Positions 1-9,529 of a stretch of 64,000 bases of DNA are shown here, in pieces. The notes below the pieces were generated by a model. The model was not told the DNA's origin. It made no database searches and saw nothing but the letters and a program-made list of their open reading frames with translations. The translations under genes and the position numbers were made by a program. This DNA comes from Cutibacterium avidum ATCC 25577. GTDB lineage: Bacteria > Actinomycetota > Actinomycetes > Propionibacteriales > Propionibacteriaceae. Numbering within the stretch: position 1 is the stretch's first letter; each line of letters begins with the position of its first letter. Location of the stretch: positions 2,419,508-2,483,507 of the forward strand of contig NZ_JH165054.1 of NCBI RefSeq assembly GCF_000227295.1. The letters are read 5' to 3'.

Positions 1-2882
1 AACTGCTCAGATGCCCCACGGCCCATCCCGAGAGCCCGGGCAATGACGTCAAGATCAATTGAGTCGGAGGGTATGACATCACTGGGACGGCCCCGCACCA
101 CCATGATCACATTGCGCAGCCGGCTGGCAGCCAACCAGGAATCGCACAGCTCCTGGTGCTGTTCCTCGTCGACGTGATCGGCTGCCAGAGCAGCGTCAAG
201 GGCCTTGATCGTCGAGGTCGTGCGCAGAGCGGGCTCCTTGCCGGCATGCTGCAACTGAATGACCTGGGCAGTCCATTCGATGTCGGACAGGCCTCCGGGC
301 CCGAGCTTGAGATGACGCCTGGGATCGACACCGCGCGGAATTCGCTCGGACTCCATTCGTGCCTTGAGCATGCGGATCTCGGCCAACTGACCAGCCGTCA
401 GGCCGTCGGCCGGGTAGCGCAGGTTGTCGACGCACTCGAGCAACGCAGTCGTCAGGTCTCGATCACCGGCTCCGTGGCTCGCCCGCAAGAGGGCCTGGGA
501 CTCCCAGGTGCTCGACCACTTCCCGTAGTACTTGCGATAACTCTCCAGGCTGCGCACCATCGGTCCCGATCGTCCTTCCGGACGCAGGTCGGCATCCAAG
601 ATCAGCGCGGGATCGGCACCGTTCCTGCCGAGCAGGTTCCGCAGCTTGGTGACGATGCGCGATGCCTTCTCACCGGCACCTGGTCCGTCACCGACGACGA
701 AGAGACAGTCGGCGTCAGAACCGTAGGACAGCTCCTGGCCGCCCCATCGGCCCATCGCGACGATGCCAATTGGTGGGGCGTCCTCAACACCGCGCGACAC
801 TGCGGACAGCGCAGCGTCGATCGTCGCTCCTGTCAGGTCAGTGAGGGCCCGGCCGATGCGCAACGTGTCGGTGACATTGAGGATGTTCGCGACGAGGATC
901 CGGAACAGTTCACGACGCCGCACCGCACGGATCGCCTCGACCGCCTCCTCGACGTCACGGTGCCGCCTGGCAACGGCGTACATCTGGCGAGTGAGGTCAT
1001 CGCGGTCCAGCGGAGTCAGATCGTCGTCGACGAGGACCTGGACGGTCTCGGGGGCTCGGGTGAGGACGTCTACGGCATATCTCGACGTCGACAGCACCGT
1101 TGCCAGCCGCTGAGCCATGGCCCCCTCGTCACGCATCGCGCGCAGGTACCAAGGAGACTCCCCCAATGCCTCGGAGACCTGGCGGAAGGCCAGCAAACCA
1201 TTGTCGGGGCTGGGGCCGTCGGCCAGCCAGGCGAGCATGGCCGGCATGAGAGCGGTCTGGATACGCACTGCTCGGCTGGTACCGCTGGTGAGGGCCTCGA
1301 TGTGACGCAGGCCGGCGTCCTCGTCGTGGAATCCCAGCGCCCCGAGCCGAACCTTGGCTGCCTCCGGGCCCATCCGCAGGTCCTCGGTGGGGATGCGAGC
1401 CACAGCCTCGACCACAGGCGAGTAGAACACCTGGCCATGAGCCCGCAGGACGGCCTTCGAGGTCGCCGTCCACACACCTCGCACCTCGTCGGGGGTGTGC
1501 AGGCCCACTGCCCGTGCCAGCCTGCGCAAACCTGGCTCGTCGTCGGGAAGGAGGTGGGTACGACGCAACCGGAACATCTGCACCCGATGTTCCATCACTC
1601 GTTGCAGTCGATAGGCCTCCCCGAGACGTTCGGCCGCACCTCGGGAGATGTAACCGCCAGCAGCCAGCGCGCGCAGGGCCGGCAGAGTGGCTCGTACCCG
1701 CAGCGACTCGTCCTGGCGTCCGTGGACCAGCTGCAGCAACTGGGCGGTGAACTCGACGTCTCGCAACCCCCCGGCACCCAGCTTGATCTCACGGCCCTTC
1801 TCTCTGGTGGCGATGCAGGAGACGACCCGGGTTCGCATGGCGCGGGTTTCCGGGACGAAGCCTTCTGCCTCCCCCACCTGCCACACCATGGGTGAGACCA
1901 TCTCGACAAATCTCTGCCCCAAATCGAGGTCGCCAGCCATCGGACGAGCCTTGAGGAGGGCCTGGAACTCCCAGTTCTTCGCCCACTTCTCGTAGTAGGT
2001 GCGCATCGAGTCCATGGTTCGCACCAGTGGTCCGGCATTGCCCTCGGGACGCAGCGCGGCGTCGACCTGCCAGATGGACCCTGCCCCGGAGTGGGCCGAA
2101 CAGATCCGCGCCACCGAGGCTGCCAATTTCGTGGCGATGTCGACAGCCCGAGCCGCTGAGACGTCTTCCCGGGCCGGCTCGGCGACATGGACGACGTCAA
2201 CGTCGGAGATGTAGTTGAGTTCCTGAGCCCCGCACTTTCCCATTGCGATGACGGCGAGCCGTGCGTCGGCATGATCCGGACAGTCTGCGCGGGTCAGGGC
2301 CAGGGCAGCGGCGACGACGGCGTCGGCAAGGTCTGCCAGTTCTCCCGCGATGTCCTCGACGACCTCGGTCGGGTCGTCCGCCCCGACATCTCGGGAGGCG
2401 ATCCGCACCAGATGACGCCGATTGGCCAACCTCAGCCGATCCGCTGCCGGACCGGTGGGCCTCTCGGCCACCAGGAACTCACCATCCTCATGAGCTCCGA
2501 CGACCTCGAGCAGGTCGTCGCGAATCTCGTCACGGCTGCGACGCACGGGATCGTGGGCGATCTCGGCCAGGTCGTCGGGATGGGCAACAAGGTGACGGCC
2601 CAACTCGCTGGAGGCGCCCAGGAGCCGAACGAGCCGGCATGCCGAGTCCTCGTCACCGAGGAGATCGACGACGAGCTGGGGGGATCTCTGGGAGAGATCT
2701 GCCAAGGTGTCGAGGGCCAGATCAGGGTCACAGGACATTTCCAGGTGATGTTCCCACCCGGTCAGTCGGCTTGGGTCAGCCCCGATCGTCTCTGCAATCC
2801 GCTGATGGTGGGCCAGGGACGCTTCAGTGTCCATCACTCCCAGCCGCAGTAGGTCCACCGTGACGCTCGACTTGCGATCCAC
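1..2882 (-). CDS. glnE: Glutamine synthetase adenylyltransferase/deadenylylase (GlnE), 3' end outside window
   Basis: Bifunctional enzyme that adenylylates and deadenylylates glutamine synthetase in response to PII/nitrogen state (family knowledge). The frame stays open from a GTG at 2882 to base 1, giving 960 codons; the family is about 980-1000 residues, so only a short C-terminal piece lies outside the window. Two nucleotidyltransferase halves are visible. The N-terminal motif MGKCGAQELNYISDVDVV is near residues 214-231 and the C-terminal motif MGRWGGQELSYGSDAD is near 710, both with the catalytic Asp-x-Asp. An in-frame stop lies just upstream and a GAGGGG ribosome binding site precedes the chosen GTG; another GTG at 2891 is possible. 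A 579-codon frame on the opposite strand is a shadow. A glutamine synthetase gene lies about 1 kb away on the same strand. Confidence 0.95.
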   Translation of the reverse strand, partial: MDRKSSVTVDLLRLGVMDTEASLAHHQRIAETIGADPSRLTGWEHHLEMSCDPDLALDTLADLSQRSPQLVVDLLGDEDSACRLVRLLGASSELGRHLVAHPDDLAEIAHDPVRRSRDEIRDDLLEVVGAHEDGEFLVAERPTGPAADRLRLANRRHLVRIASRDVGADDPTEVVEDIAGELADLADAVVAAALALTRADCPDHADARLAVIAMGKCGAQELNYISDVDVVHVAEPAREDVSAARAVDIATKLAASVARICSAHSGAGSIWQVDAALRPEGNAGPLVRTMDSMRTYYEKWAKNWEFQALLKARPMAGDLDLGQRFVEMVSPMVWQVGEAEGFVPETRAMRTRVVSCIATREKGREIKLGAGGLRDVEFTAQLLQLVHGRQDESLRVRATLPALRALAAGGYISRGAAERLGEAYRLQRVMEHRVQMFRLRRTHLLPDDEPGLRRLARAVGLHTPDEVRGVWTATSKAVLRAHGQVFYSPVVEAVARIPTEDLRMGPEAAKVRLGALGFHDEDAGLRHIEALTSGTSRAVRIQTALMPAMLAWLADGPSPDNGLLAFRQVSEALGESPWYLRAMRDEGAMAQRLATVLSTSRYAVDVLTRAPETVQVLVDDDLTPLDRDDLTRQMYAVARRHRDVEEAVEAIRAVRRRELFRILVANILNVTDTLRIGRALTDLTGATIDAALSAVSRGVEDAPPIGIVAMGRWGGQELSYGSDADCLFVVGDGPGAGEKASRIVTKLRNLLGRNGADPALILDADLRPEGRSGPMVRSLESYRKYYGKWSSTWESQALLRASHGAGDRDLTTALLECVDNLRYPADGLTAGQLAEIRMLKARMESERIPRGVDPRRHLKLGPGGLSDIEWTAQVIQLQHAGKEPALRTTSTIKALDAALAADHVDEEQHQELCDSWLAASRLRNVIMVVRGRPSDVIPSDSIDLDVIARALGMGRGASEQ

Positions 2883-3011
2883 CGTGACCACCCCCTCGAC
2901 GGCACATTAGCCGACGAGGGCCACCGACGTGTTGCTCAGTCGTCACGTCGGTGTCGAATGGGTGTACGGTCCCAGCAACTAGCTTCCCCTAGTGTTTTTG
3001 AGGTGACGATT

Positions 3012-3812
3012 ATGGCGGCACGCGCAGAACGCGGCGTGAGGCGGTTGGCGACGACATGGGTGGCCACCGCTCGCTCGTTGCTGCCCCCGGCCAGGAACAC
3101 CACCCTTGGGTCGGCCGATGCACGGTTGGGACGCCACCACATCGCCCACCTCATGGTCATCCTCACCGACACCCTGCAGACCGTCACCGCCCCGACGACG
3201 ATCAGACCGATGACCCTCGCCAGGGTGATCGATGAGCGCAGCAAAGCGACCGGGACCCTGGCGGCGATCGGCCACGAGGTCATCGCCGATGACACCGCCA
3301 CCCGTCTGGCCAGCCAGGCGCAGCGTCTCCTCAGCGAGGTCGAGTCGGTCCTGCTGGCCACTCCGGGCCCCTCGGCGACGGTGGAATCCCTCATCGGTCC
3401 GGTTCGCATGACTGATCACCTTCGGGCAACCCTGCTCGCCATGGTGGCCATGGGTCTCCACGACGGCGTCGACGTTCCGTCGCCAGCCATCACTGAGAGC
3501 TGCCGGACACTGTCGGCCGTCCTTGACGATACTCATGGCGGACGCACCATCGAGCTGCGAGTGCCGCCCGCATGTGCAGTCCAGCTGGCAGCCACCGAGT
3601 CGGGACCCAGCCATCACCGTGGCACCCCGCCCAATGTGGCCGAGATGGATCCCGTCACCTTCCTGCAGCTGGCCACCGGCTTCTCCTCCTGGGAGGAGAT
3701 GCGCGAGGCGGGATGGGTCCAGGCGTCTGGATCCCACGTCGACGACGTCGCCAACCTTCTGCCCGTGGTGGACATGGCCGGGGCCCTCCGCGAGATCCTC
3801 GCCGAGGACTGA
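3012..3812 (+). CDS. Sterol-carrier (SCP_3) family protein
   Basis: 266-residue cytosolic protein. The C-terminal third carries the pattern of the actinobacterial 'bacterial SCP orthologue' domain: IELRVPPACAVQL, then HHRGTPPNVAEMDPVTFLQL and VQASGSHVDD. In relatives this domain follows a helical module like that of mycothiol-dependent maleylpyruvate isomerases; residues 1-170 here are helical and fit that loosely. The precise function is unknown; a role with small hydrophobic ligands is only suggested by the fold. ATG at 3012 is preceded by GAGGTGA with 5-base spacing, which is why it was preferred over earlier starts. It diverges from glnE with a short shared promoter region. The 122 bases to glnA hold no convincing terminator. 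Confidence 0.8.
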   Translation: MAARAERGVRRLATTWVATARSLLPPARNTTLGSADARLGRHHIAHLMVILTDTLQTVTAPTTIRPMTLARVIDERSKATGTLAAIGHEVIADDTATRLASQAQRLLSEVESVLLATPGPSATVESLIGPVRMTDHLRATLLAMVAMGLHDGVDVPSPAITESCRTLSAVLDDTHGGRTIELRVPPACAVQLAATESGPSHHRGTPPNVAEMDPVTFLQLATGFSSWEEMREAGWVQASGSHVDDVANLLPVVDMAGALREILAED

Positions 3813-3934
3813 TCAGCTGGACCCGATCACCGCGATCATCGGGCTCGACTCCTTGTGCCCCGGCAAGGCCGGCGATAGTGCTTTGGCACAGTCAGCTCGC
3901 ACCAGTGGTCTCGGGGACTTGGCCGGTCGACCGC

Positions 3935-5269
3935 TCACAGATGGGGAAGGTAACGATCCAACTCGAACTGGCTGACCTGCCGGTTGTACTCCTCGAACTC
4001 CGCCCGCTTGTTGCGTAGGAAGAAGTCGTAGACGTGCTCGCCGAGGGTCTCGGCCACCAGCTCGGACTCCTCCATGCACCGGATGGCGGCACCCAGGCTC
4101 TGCGGCAGACGCTTGATACCGAGGGCGTGACGTTCCCGGGCCGACAGCTGCCACACGTCGTCGGAGGCCTCCTCAGGCAGCGGCAGCTCCTTCTCGATGC
4201 CGTCCAGACCAGCGGCCAGCACCAAGGAGTAGGCCAGGTATGGATTGGCAGCCGAGTCGATAGAACGCAGTTCCACCCGCGCTGACGAGGCCTTGTCCGG
4301 CTTGTACATCGGTATCCGGACAAGGGCCGAGCGGTTGTTGCGACCCCAGCAGATGTAGTTGGGGGCCTCCCCCCCGCCCGAGAGTCGTCGATACGAGTTC
4401 ACCCACTGGTTCGTGACAGCGGTGATCTCCGGAGCGTGGTGAAGCAGGCCCGCCACGAAGTGCTTGGCCACCGGCGACATGCGAAACTCGTCAGCCACGT
4501 CGTAGAAGGCATTGGTGTCGCCCTCGAACAAGGAGACGTGGGCGTGCATTCCCGATCCGGCGTGGTTGGTGAAGGGCTTGGGCATGAAGGTGGCCTTGAT
4601 GCCCTTGAGGGAGGCAATCTCCCGAATGACCACGCGGAAGGTCATGATGTTGTCGGCCATCGTCAACGCATCGGCGTAACGCAGGTCGATCTCGTGCTGG
4701 CCGGGGGCGGCCTCGTGGTGGCTGAACTCCACCGAGATACCCATCTGCTCCAGGACGTTGATGGCGTCACGACGGAAATCGGTACCCGCCCCCAGGGTGG
4801 TGTGGTCGAAGTAGCCGCCGTTGTCGAGGGAGACAGGTGCTCCACCGGGCTGGTGCTCCTCCTTGAGCAGGTAGAACTCGATCTCCGGGTGCACGTAGAA
4901 GGTGAACCCCATGTCAGCGGCTCGGGCCATCGTCTTCTTGAGGACGTGACGCGGATCTGCTGCCGAGGCCGTGCCGTCGGGATTGGTGATGTCGCAGAAC
5001 ATCCGAGCAGTGCCGGTGCCCGAGCGCCACGGCAGCACCTGGAAGGTGGCCGGGTCCGGATGGGCCACCATGTCTGCCTCGTAGACGCGGGCGTACCCCT
5101 CAATAGCCGAACCGTCGAAACCGACGCCTTCGGCAAAAGCACCCTCGACCTCAGCGGGGGCGATGGCGACGGACTTGAGTGATCCCAGGACGTCGGTGAA
5201 CCACAGCCTCACGAAACGAATATTGCGTTCCTCCATGGAACGCAGGACAAAATCAGTCTGCCTGCTCAC
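3935..5269 (-). CDS. glnA2: Glutamine synthetase, type I (GlnA2-like)
   Basis: ATP-dependent condensation of glutamate and ammonia to glutamine. 444 residues from GTG 5269, whose N-terminus (VSRQTDFVLRSMEERN) matches the remembered start of actinobacterial GlnA2 proteins; ATG 5284 (five residues longer) is an alternative. Family motifs are present: EIEFYLL near 129, NHAGSGMHAH at 235-244, NRSALVRIP near 312 and RVELRSIDSAANPYLA near 331. At the place where adenylylated enzymes carry the modified tyrosine, this protein reads EKELPLPEE (359-367), with Leu362 opposite the expected Tyr by eye alignment. It may therefore not be a GlnE target; a second, adenylylatable GlnA would then be elsewhere in the genome. 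No obvious ribosome binding site is correctly spaced for either start. Confidence 0.92.
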   Translation of the reverse strand: MSRQTDFVLRSMEERNIRFVRLWFTDVLGSLKSVAIAPAEVEGAFAEGVGFDGSAIEGYARVYEADMVAHPDPATFQVLPWRSGTGTARMFCDITNPDGTASAADPRHVLKKTMARAADMGFTFYVHPEIEFYLLKEEHQPGGAPVSLDNGGYFDHTTLGAGTDFRRDAINVLEQMGISVEFSHHEAAPGQHEIDLRYADALTMADNIMTFRVVIREIASLKGIKATFMPKPFTNHAGSGMHAHVSLFEGDTNAFYDVADEFRMSPVAKHFVAGLLHHAPEITAVTNQWVNSYRRLSGGGEAPNYICWGRNNRSALVRIPMYKPDKASSARVELRSIDSAANPYLAYSLVLAAGLDGIEKELPLPEEASDDVWQLSARERHALGIKRLPQSLGAAIRCMEESELVAETLGEHVYDFFLRNKRAEFEEYNRQVSQFELDRYLPHL

Positions 5270-5340
5270 CCTTCCAGTGTGCATGGCGCGTGTTTCGAGC
5301 GAGTAACAAGCGCCCTGGATCGCCTCGGTAGACTGCGGAC

Positions 5341-6210
5341 ATGGCTTCGGGTCCTCAGGCAGGGTGGTATCCAGATCCCGACGACACACCGGACCGCTAT
5401 CGCTGGTTCGACGGCGAGCGCTGGACGGACCGTACCGTCACCTCCCCAGAGCCCTCTCCACAGCGAGGTGGAAAGGGTCCTCGTGGCAACAACGGCGGCC
5501 ACGGTTCCGGATGGGTGTGGGCGATCATCGCCGTGGTGCTCGTCGTCGCCGTCATCGCTGCTCTCGGCCTGCGCCAGCGCACCGCATCCGATCACCACGC
5601 GGAACCCGATCTCAACTCCTCCTCGCCGACCGTTTCTGCCTGGAACGAGAAATCGAGCACCCCGTCGGCCAGTTCATCGGCCATCAGGTGCCCGCAAGGC
5701 CAGCGTCCCGGTAACCTGGACACCGCTGACGACCGGTTGCATGGCGGTGGCGTCTCGGTGGAATCCATTCCCAACTGGCGCCGCCAGAACCTCACCTTGC
5801 CGTGGGTGATGGGTCAGTCGGCTCAGATTGACGACGTCTACCCCGGGTGGATGAGTGTGTCAGGAGTGGGTGGTCTGCCGGTCGCGGAAGGATTCTCCGA
5901 TCCGCAGACCGCGGCATCGATGATGATGTCCTGCTTCGCCAGCTCCGACTATTACATGGGCTACACCGGCGAGAAGGAGATTCGCTCGGAGGCCCTCACC
6001 GTTGACGGGCACCCTGCCTGGTGGAAGCGCAGCGAGATCTACGTGACGCTGCCCAACCTGCCGAAGGTGCGTGGCGACGTCGTCGACGTCGTCGTGGTCA
6101 ACACCGGGCAGACGGATTTCCTCGGGATGTACTTCAACTCCGCCACGATCGGGGACTCAGCACGTCAGGCCCTCGTCGACCACGCGCGCGAATCCCTCAA
6201 GGTGGGCTGA
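5341..6210 (+). CDS. DUF2510 single-pass membrane protein
   Basis: 289 residues. The N-terminal DUF2510 module (GWYPDPDDTP..YRWFDGERWTDRT, residues 8-35) is cytoplasmic. A Gly/Arg-rich linker and one hydrophobic segment follow (about 58-78, WVWAIIAVVLVVAVIAALGL). The rest is an extracellular Ser/Thr-rich linker and a folded domain with two or more Cys. The function of this architecture is not known; DUF2510 is common in actinobacterial membrane proteins. The gene is divergent from glnA. There is no ribosome binding site; TAGACT at 5329-5334 ends six bases before the ATG, so the mRNA is probably leaderless. Confidence 0.75.
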   Translation: MASGPQAGWYPDPDDTPDRYRWFDGERWTDRTVTSPEPSPQRGGKGPRGNNGGHGSGWVWAIIAVVLVVAVIAALGLRQRTASDHHAEPDLNSSSPTVSAWNEKSSTPSASSSAIRCPQGQRPGNLDTADDRLHGGGVSVESIPNWRRQNLTLPWVMGQSAQIDDVYPGWMSVSGVGGLPVAEGFSDPQTAASMMMSCFASSDYYMGYTGEKEIRSEALTVDGHPAWWKRSEIYVTLPNLPKVRGDVVDVVVVNTGQTDFLGMYFNSATIGDSARQALVDHARESLKVG

Positions 6211-6214
6211 CGGC

Positions 6215-6409
6215 TCAGTCGTCGTCCTCCTCGTCATTGAAACGAGGATCGTTCTCCCAGAAGTCGTTGCGCGCGGCCACCGTGTCAAGAGCCTCCGCCG
6301 CTGACTGAGGAGACGGGTACGGGCCAAGGTGATCGGCCGCCTTGCAGTCATCGGCAGTCTCGACGGTGTGGTGTTTGAGACACCAGAAGTATTCGGTCTT
6401 GTCAGCCAT
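6215..6409 (-). CDS. Conserved actinobacterial small protein (YFWCLKHH family)
   Basis: 64-residue acidic protein. It begins MADKTEYFWCLKHHTVE, followed by LGPYPSPQSAAEALDTVAARN and an Asp/Glu-rich tail. I recognise the pattern from short conserved hypothetical proteins found across Actinobacteria, but no function is known to me. The spacing of 'GPYxs.eeA..AL' resembles SPOR-like repeats (inference). GAGGGGG precedes the ATG at a good distance. It is convergent with the DUF2510 gene, with only four bases between stops. Confidence 0.75.
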   Translation of the reverse strand: MADKTEYFWCLKHHTVETADDCKAADHLGPYPSPQSAAEALDTVAARNDFWENDPRFNDEEDDD

Positions 6410-6493
6410 GTGATCCCCCTCCGGTATCGTGACTCACATCCTAGATGTCAATGATCGTCCCGTTTTTCCATCCGCGCTGTGAAACCCTGCACC

Positions 6494-7882
6494 ATGACTC
6501 TCAAGATCGCCGTCAACTCCGTCATTCGGGGCGCATCCTCCTGGCTCTCCCTCATCGTCGCCTCAGTCGTGCTCATGGTGGTGGTCACCCTGAGCATCGG
6601 TTTAATAGTCGCCGGGGTGTCTGCCGGCGGCGACGCGCAGCAGGCCTACGCGTCCATGGGCGGGGTGGCCCTGGGATTCACGGTGCTGACCGGATTCGCC
6701 TCCTTCCGGCTGGTCGTAGGCACCTGTGTGCGCCTGCAACGACGTGACGTCGCCTTGTGGCAGATCGTCGGTGTGCTGCCACGAACTGCCCTGTTGATCC
6801 TCATTGTCGAAATCCTCCTCGTCACAGCCCTGTCCGCACTGCTTGGGGCGCTTGTCTCGGAGGCCGTGTGGCCGTGGTACGCCGGTTTCGTGGCCACCAG
6901 CGGGCTGCCTCCCAGTGATGGGCTGACCCATCCGATTCCCGTCGTGGCGATGATCACGGGAGTCGCGACGACGGCCGTCGTCAGTCTGGTATCTGGTCTG
7001 GGTTCGGCGCGACAGATCGCACGGGCTGACGTCGTCACTGCAGTCCGTCCATCGGAGACGACACAGTCCTCACCGCACCACTCCCGCGTCCTCTTCGTGG
7101 TCGTCACAGTGCTTCTCATCGCGGGAACCGTGACCCTGTACCTCACCATTGGCCACGTCAGTCCAGTCACCGACGCAGACGACCTCGTCGGAGTCCTCTC
7201 CGCGTATCCGGGGATGGGGCTCCTCGTCTGTCTGGTTTTCGCAATGATCTGCGGGCCGGTCGTCCGTGGCCTTGTCGCGCTCATCAGAGCCATTGGCCTC
7301 GGCGGCACCCCCGGATTCCTGGCGAGCCGTGAGGCAGCGGCCAGGCCGCGATTGACCCAGGCCCTCGTCATGCCCATCAGTCTGGCAGCAGCCGCAATCG
7401 GAATGATGACGAGCTGGATCCACCTGGTGACGACGGTGATGGCAGCCCGCGCTCCCGGATCCGGATCGGTCTCGGCCCCGCCACGCCAGATGGCCTTGTT
7501 GCTGGGAGGTCCGGTCATTGTCGCCTGCGTGTGCGCATCCGCCATCGTGCTGGCCACTTCATCACACCGACGCGAGGACAATGCCCTGTTGCTGGTGTCG
7601 GGATCGACGCCGGGTCTGGTACGCGCCAAGACCGTTCTGGAGGCCCTGGTGTACGCAGCCGTCTGCCTGGTGTGTTCCTACACCATTGTCACGGTCAACG
7701 ACCTGGCCATGGTGGCTGCGCTGTCGGCAGGACCGGTCCCCGACGTCAGAGCCACGCCACCTGGGTGGTCGGCCTGTGCAGTGGTCGGCTTTGGGTTCAC
7801 CCTCACCTTGATCCTCCTTCTCGTCGTCACCCGCAGTGGCATGCGGAAGGATCCCATCACCATCGTCATGGGAGGTCGTTGA
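6494..7882 (+). CDS. FtsX-like ABC transporter permease
   Basis: 462-residue integral membrane protein with about ten hydrophobic segments. The first is near residues 16-42, there is a central cluster after GLGSARQIARADVVTAVRP, and the last is near 425-450. The layout fits a duplicated FtsX/MacB-type permease with extracellular loops, working with the ATPase that follows. Its stop overlaps the ATPase start (TGATG), so the two are translationally coupled. Such pairs export lipids or peptides, or resist antimicrobial peptides; the substrate cannot be read from sequence. ATG 6494 was chosen; an ATG five codons earlier is possible and neither has a clear ribosome binding site. Confidence 0.82.
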   Translation: MTLKIAVNSVIRGASSWLSLIVASVVLMVVVTLSIGLIVAGVSAGGDAQQAYASMGGVALGFTVLTGFASFRLVVGTCVRLQRRDVALWQIVGVLPRTALLILIVEILLVTALSALLGALVSEAVWPWYAGFVATSGLPPSDGLTHPIPVVAMITGVATTAVVSLVSGLGSARQIARADVVTAVRPSETTQSSPHHSRVLFVVVTVLLIAGTVTLYLTIGHVSPVTDADDLVGVLSAYPGMGLLVCLVFAMICGPVVRGLVALIRAIGLGGTPGFLASREAAARPRLTQALVMPISLAAAAIGMMTSWIHLVTTVMAARAPGSGSVSAPPRQMALLLGGPVIVACVCASAIVLATSSHRREDNALLLVSGSTPGLVRAKTVLEALVYAAVCLVCSYTIVTVNDLAMVAALSAGPVPDVRATPPGWSACAVVGFGFTLTLILLLVVTRSGMRKDPITIVMGGR

Positions 7883-8592
7883 TGTCGCCGTTGATCAGTG
7901 CCGTGGGGGTGCGCAAGGGTTTCGGAAAGGGATCCCAACGGATCGAAGTGCTCAGGGGAGTCGATCTCGAGGTTGGTCCTGGCGAGTTCGTCGCCATCGT
8001 CGGGTCCTCGGGAGCAGGCAAGTCGACGCTGCTGTATTGCTTGTGCGGTCTCATCGCCGCCGATGGCGGGAGTATCGCCCTGGCCGGCAACGACCTCGGT
8101 TCGGCTAGTCGTTCTGAGCTCGCACGGATACGACGCGATCACGTCGGGGTTGTCTTCCAGGACCTCAACCTCATTAGTTCCCTCAACGTCCGTGACAATG
8201 TCCGCCTGCCTGCGCGACTGGCAGGGATGAGGCCGCGCCGACGTGATGTCATGCACGCCCTGGAGACCGTCGGGCTGGCCTCCTGCGCCGACAAGTACCC
8301 GAACCACCTGTCCGGCGGACAGCGTCAACGGGTGGCGATAGCGCGGTCCCTGGTCCGGGCTCCCCAGGTACTCTTCGCTGACGAGCCGACCGGGTCTCTC
8401 GACGTCGCCTCTCGGGAGACCGTCCTCGATCTGCTTCGCGAGACCGTGACCGACAGCACCTCTTTGGTCATGATCACCCATGATCTGGACATCGCAGCCA
8501 CCGCAGATCGCGTCATTATTCTCGCGAATGGCCGTCATGACCGGGTCCTGACCCACCCAACCTCCGAGGAACTCTTCGAGACCATGCACTGA
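7882..8592 (+). CDS. ABC transporter ATP-binding protein (LolD/MacB type)
   Basis: 236 residues. It carries Walker A GSSGAGKST, the Q-loop VFQDLNLI, the ABC signature LSGGQRQRVAIARSL, Walker B VLFADEPTGSLD and the switch His in MITHDLD. The sequence type is that of ATPases paired with FtsX-like permeases. The start ATG overlaps the permease stop and has GGAGGT eight bases upstream. It powers the upstream permease (inference from coupling). No regulator gene is adjacent. The 76 bases that follow hold the -10 of the map gene. Confidence 0.9.
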   Translation: MSPLISAVGVRKGFGKGSQRIEVLRGVDLEVGPGEFVAIVGSSGAGKSTLLYCLCGLIAADGGSIALAGNDLGSASRSELARIRRDHVGVVFQDLNLISSLNVRDNVRLPARLAGMRPRRRDVMHALETVGLASCADKYPNHLSGGQRQRVAIARSLVRAPQVLFADEPTGSLDVASRETVLDLLRETVTDSTSLVMITHDLDIAATADRVIILANGRHDRVLTHPTSEELFETMH

Positions 8593-8668
8593 TCCGAACT
8601 GTTGCACATCGGCACACGAACGTGAACCAATCCGGCGTCGTGACACTGACGACCTAGACTAGGCCGAC

Positions 8669-9523
8669 GTGAGTGCCATCAAGCCGTATCCCCAGAGTCG
8701 TCGTCGCCACGTCCCCGGCAGCATTGCTCGCCCTCCCTATGTCGGTTTGGGAGACGTCCCGGAGACCTACGATGGCTCCCACGTGCAGACTCCCGAGACG
8801 ATTGCCGCCATGGAGGAGGCCGGTCGGATCGCGTGCGGTGCCATGCACGCGGCCGGCGAGGCTGTGGCACCTGGGGTCACCACCGACGAGCTCGACCGCA
8901 TCGCTCACGAGTACATGTGCGATCACGGCGCCTACCCGTCGACCCTCGACTATCGCAACTACCCCAAGTCCTGCTGCACCAGCGTCAACGAGGTCATCTG
9001 CCACGGCATCCCGGACGCTCGCCCACTGGAGGAGGGCGACATCGTCAAAATCGACGTCACCGCCTACAAGAACGGCGTGCACGGCGACAATTGCTACACC
9101 TTCCCGTGCGGAGACGTCGATCAGGAGTCCCTCGACCTCATCAAGCACACCGAGGAGTCCATGAACCGGGCCATCAAGGCCGTCAAGCCTGGTCGTTCGA
9201 TCTCCATCATCGGACGCATCATCGAGAACTACGCCAAGCGATTCGGGTACGGCGTGGTGCGCGACTACACCGGGCACGGGGTCCACAGTGCCTTCCACTC
9301 CGGCCTTGTCGTCTTCCATTACGACGAGCCGCGTTATGACGTCACCCTCGAGGAGGGCATGACGCTGACCATCGAGCCGATGCTCACCCTCGGTGACCAG
9401 TCCAATCATCAGTGGGACGACGGCTGGACGGTCCTCACCAACGATGGTTCACGGTGTGCCCAGTTCGAGCAAACCCTCGTCATCGAGAAGGGCGGGGCGC
9501 GCATCATCACGACCCTGGACTGA
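8669..9523 (+). CDS. map: Methionine aminopeptidase, type I
   Basis: Removes the initiator methionine from nascent proteins; a two-metal pita-bread enzyme. 284 residues from GTG 8669. Metal ligands fit the family: Asp in [11 protein letters not shown], Asp in VHGDNCYTF, His in GHGVHSAFH, Glu in LTIEPML and Glu in QFEQTLVI. The N-terminal 40-residue extension with an [10 protein letters not shown] / RPPYVG segment is typical of actinobacterial MAPs. There is no ribosome binding site; TAGACT at 8655-8660 lies eight bases before the GTG, suggesting a leaderless message. It is convergent with the dpp operon, with six bases between them. Confidence 0.93.
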   Translation: MSAIKPYPQSRRRHVPGSIARPPYVGLGDVPETYDGSHVQTPETIAAMEEAGRIACGAMHAAGEAVAPGVTTDELDRIAHEYMCDHGAYPSTLDYRNYPKSCCTSVNEVICHGIPDARPLEEGDIVKIDVTAYKNGVHGDNCYTFPCGDVDQESLDLIKHTEESMNRAIKAVKPGRSISIIGRIIENYAKRFGYGVVRDYTGHGVHSAFHSGLVVFHYDEPRYDVTLEEGMTLTIEPMLTLGDQSNHQWDDGWTVLTNDGSRCAQFEQTLVIEKGGARIITTLD

Positions 9524-9529
9524 CAAGCC

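Noticed and set aside
156..1895. Long plus-strand open frame (579 codons)
   Set aside because: It is antisense to glnE, has no recognisable family pattern, and glnE on the other strand has clear motifs; a high-G+C shadow.
5270..5389. Longer glutamine synthetase start at 5389
   Set aside because: It would overlap the divergent DUF2510 gene and adds residues absent from relatives; GTG 5269 gives the family length.
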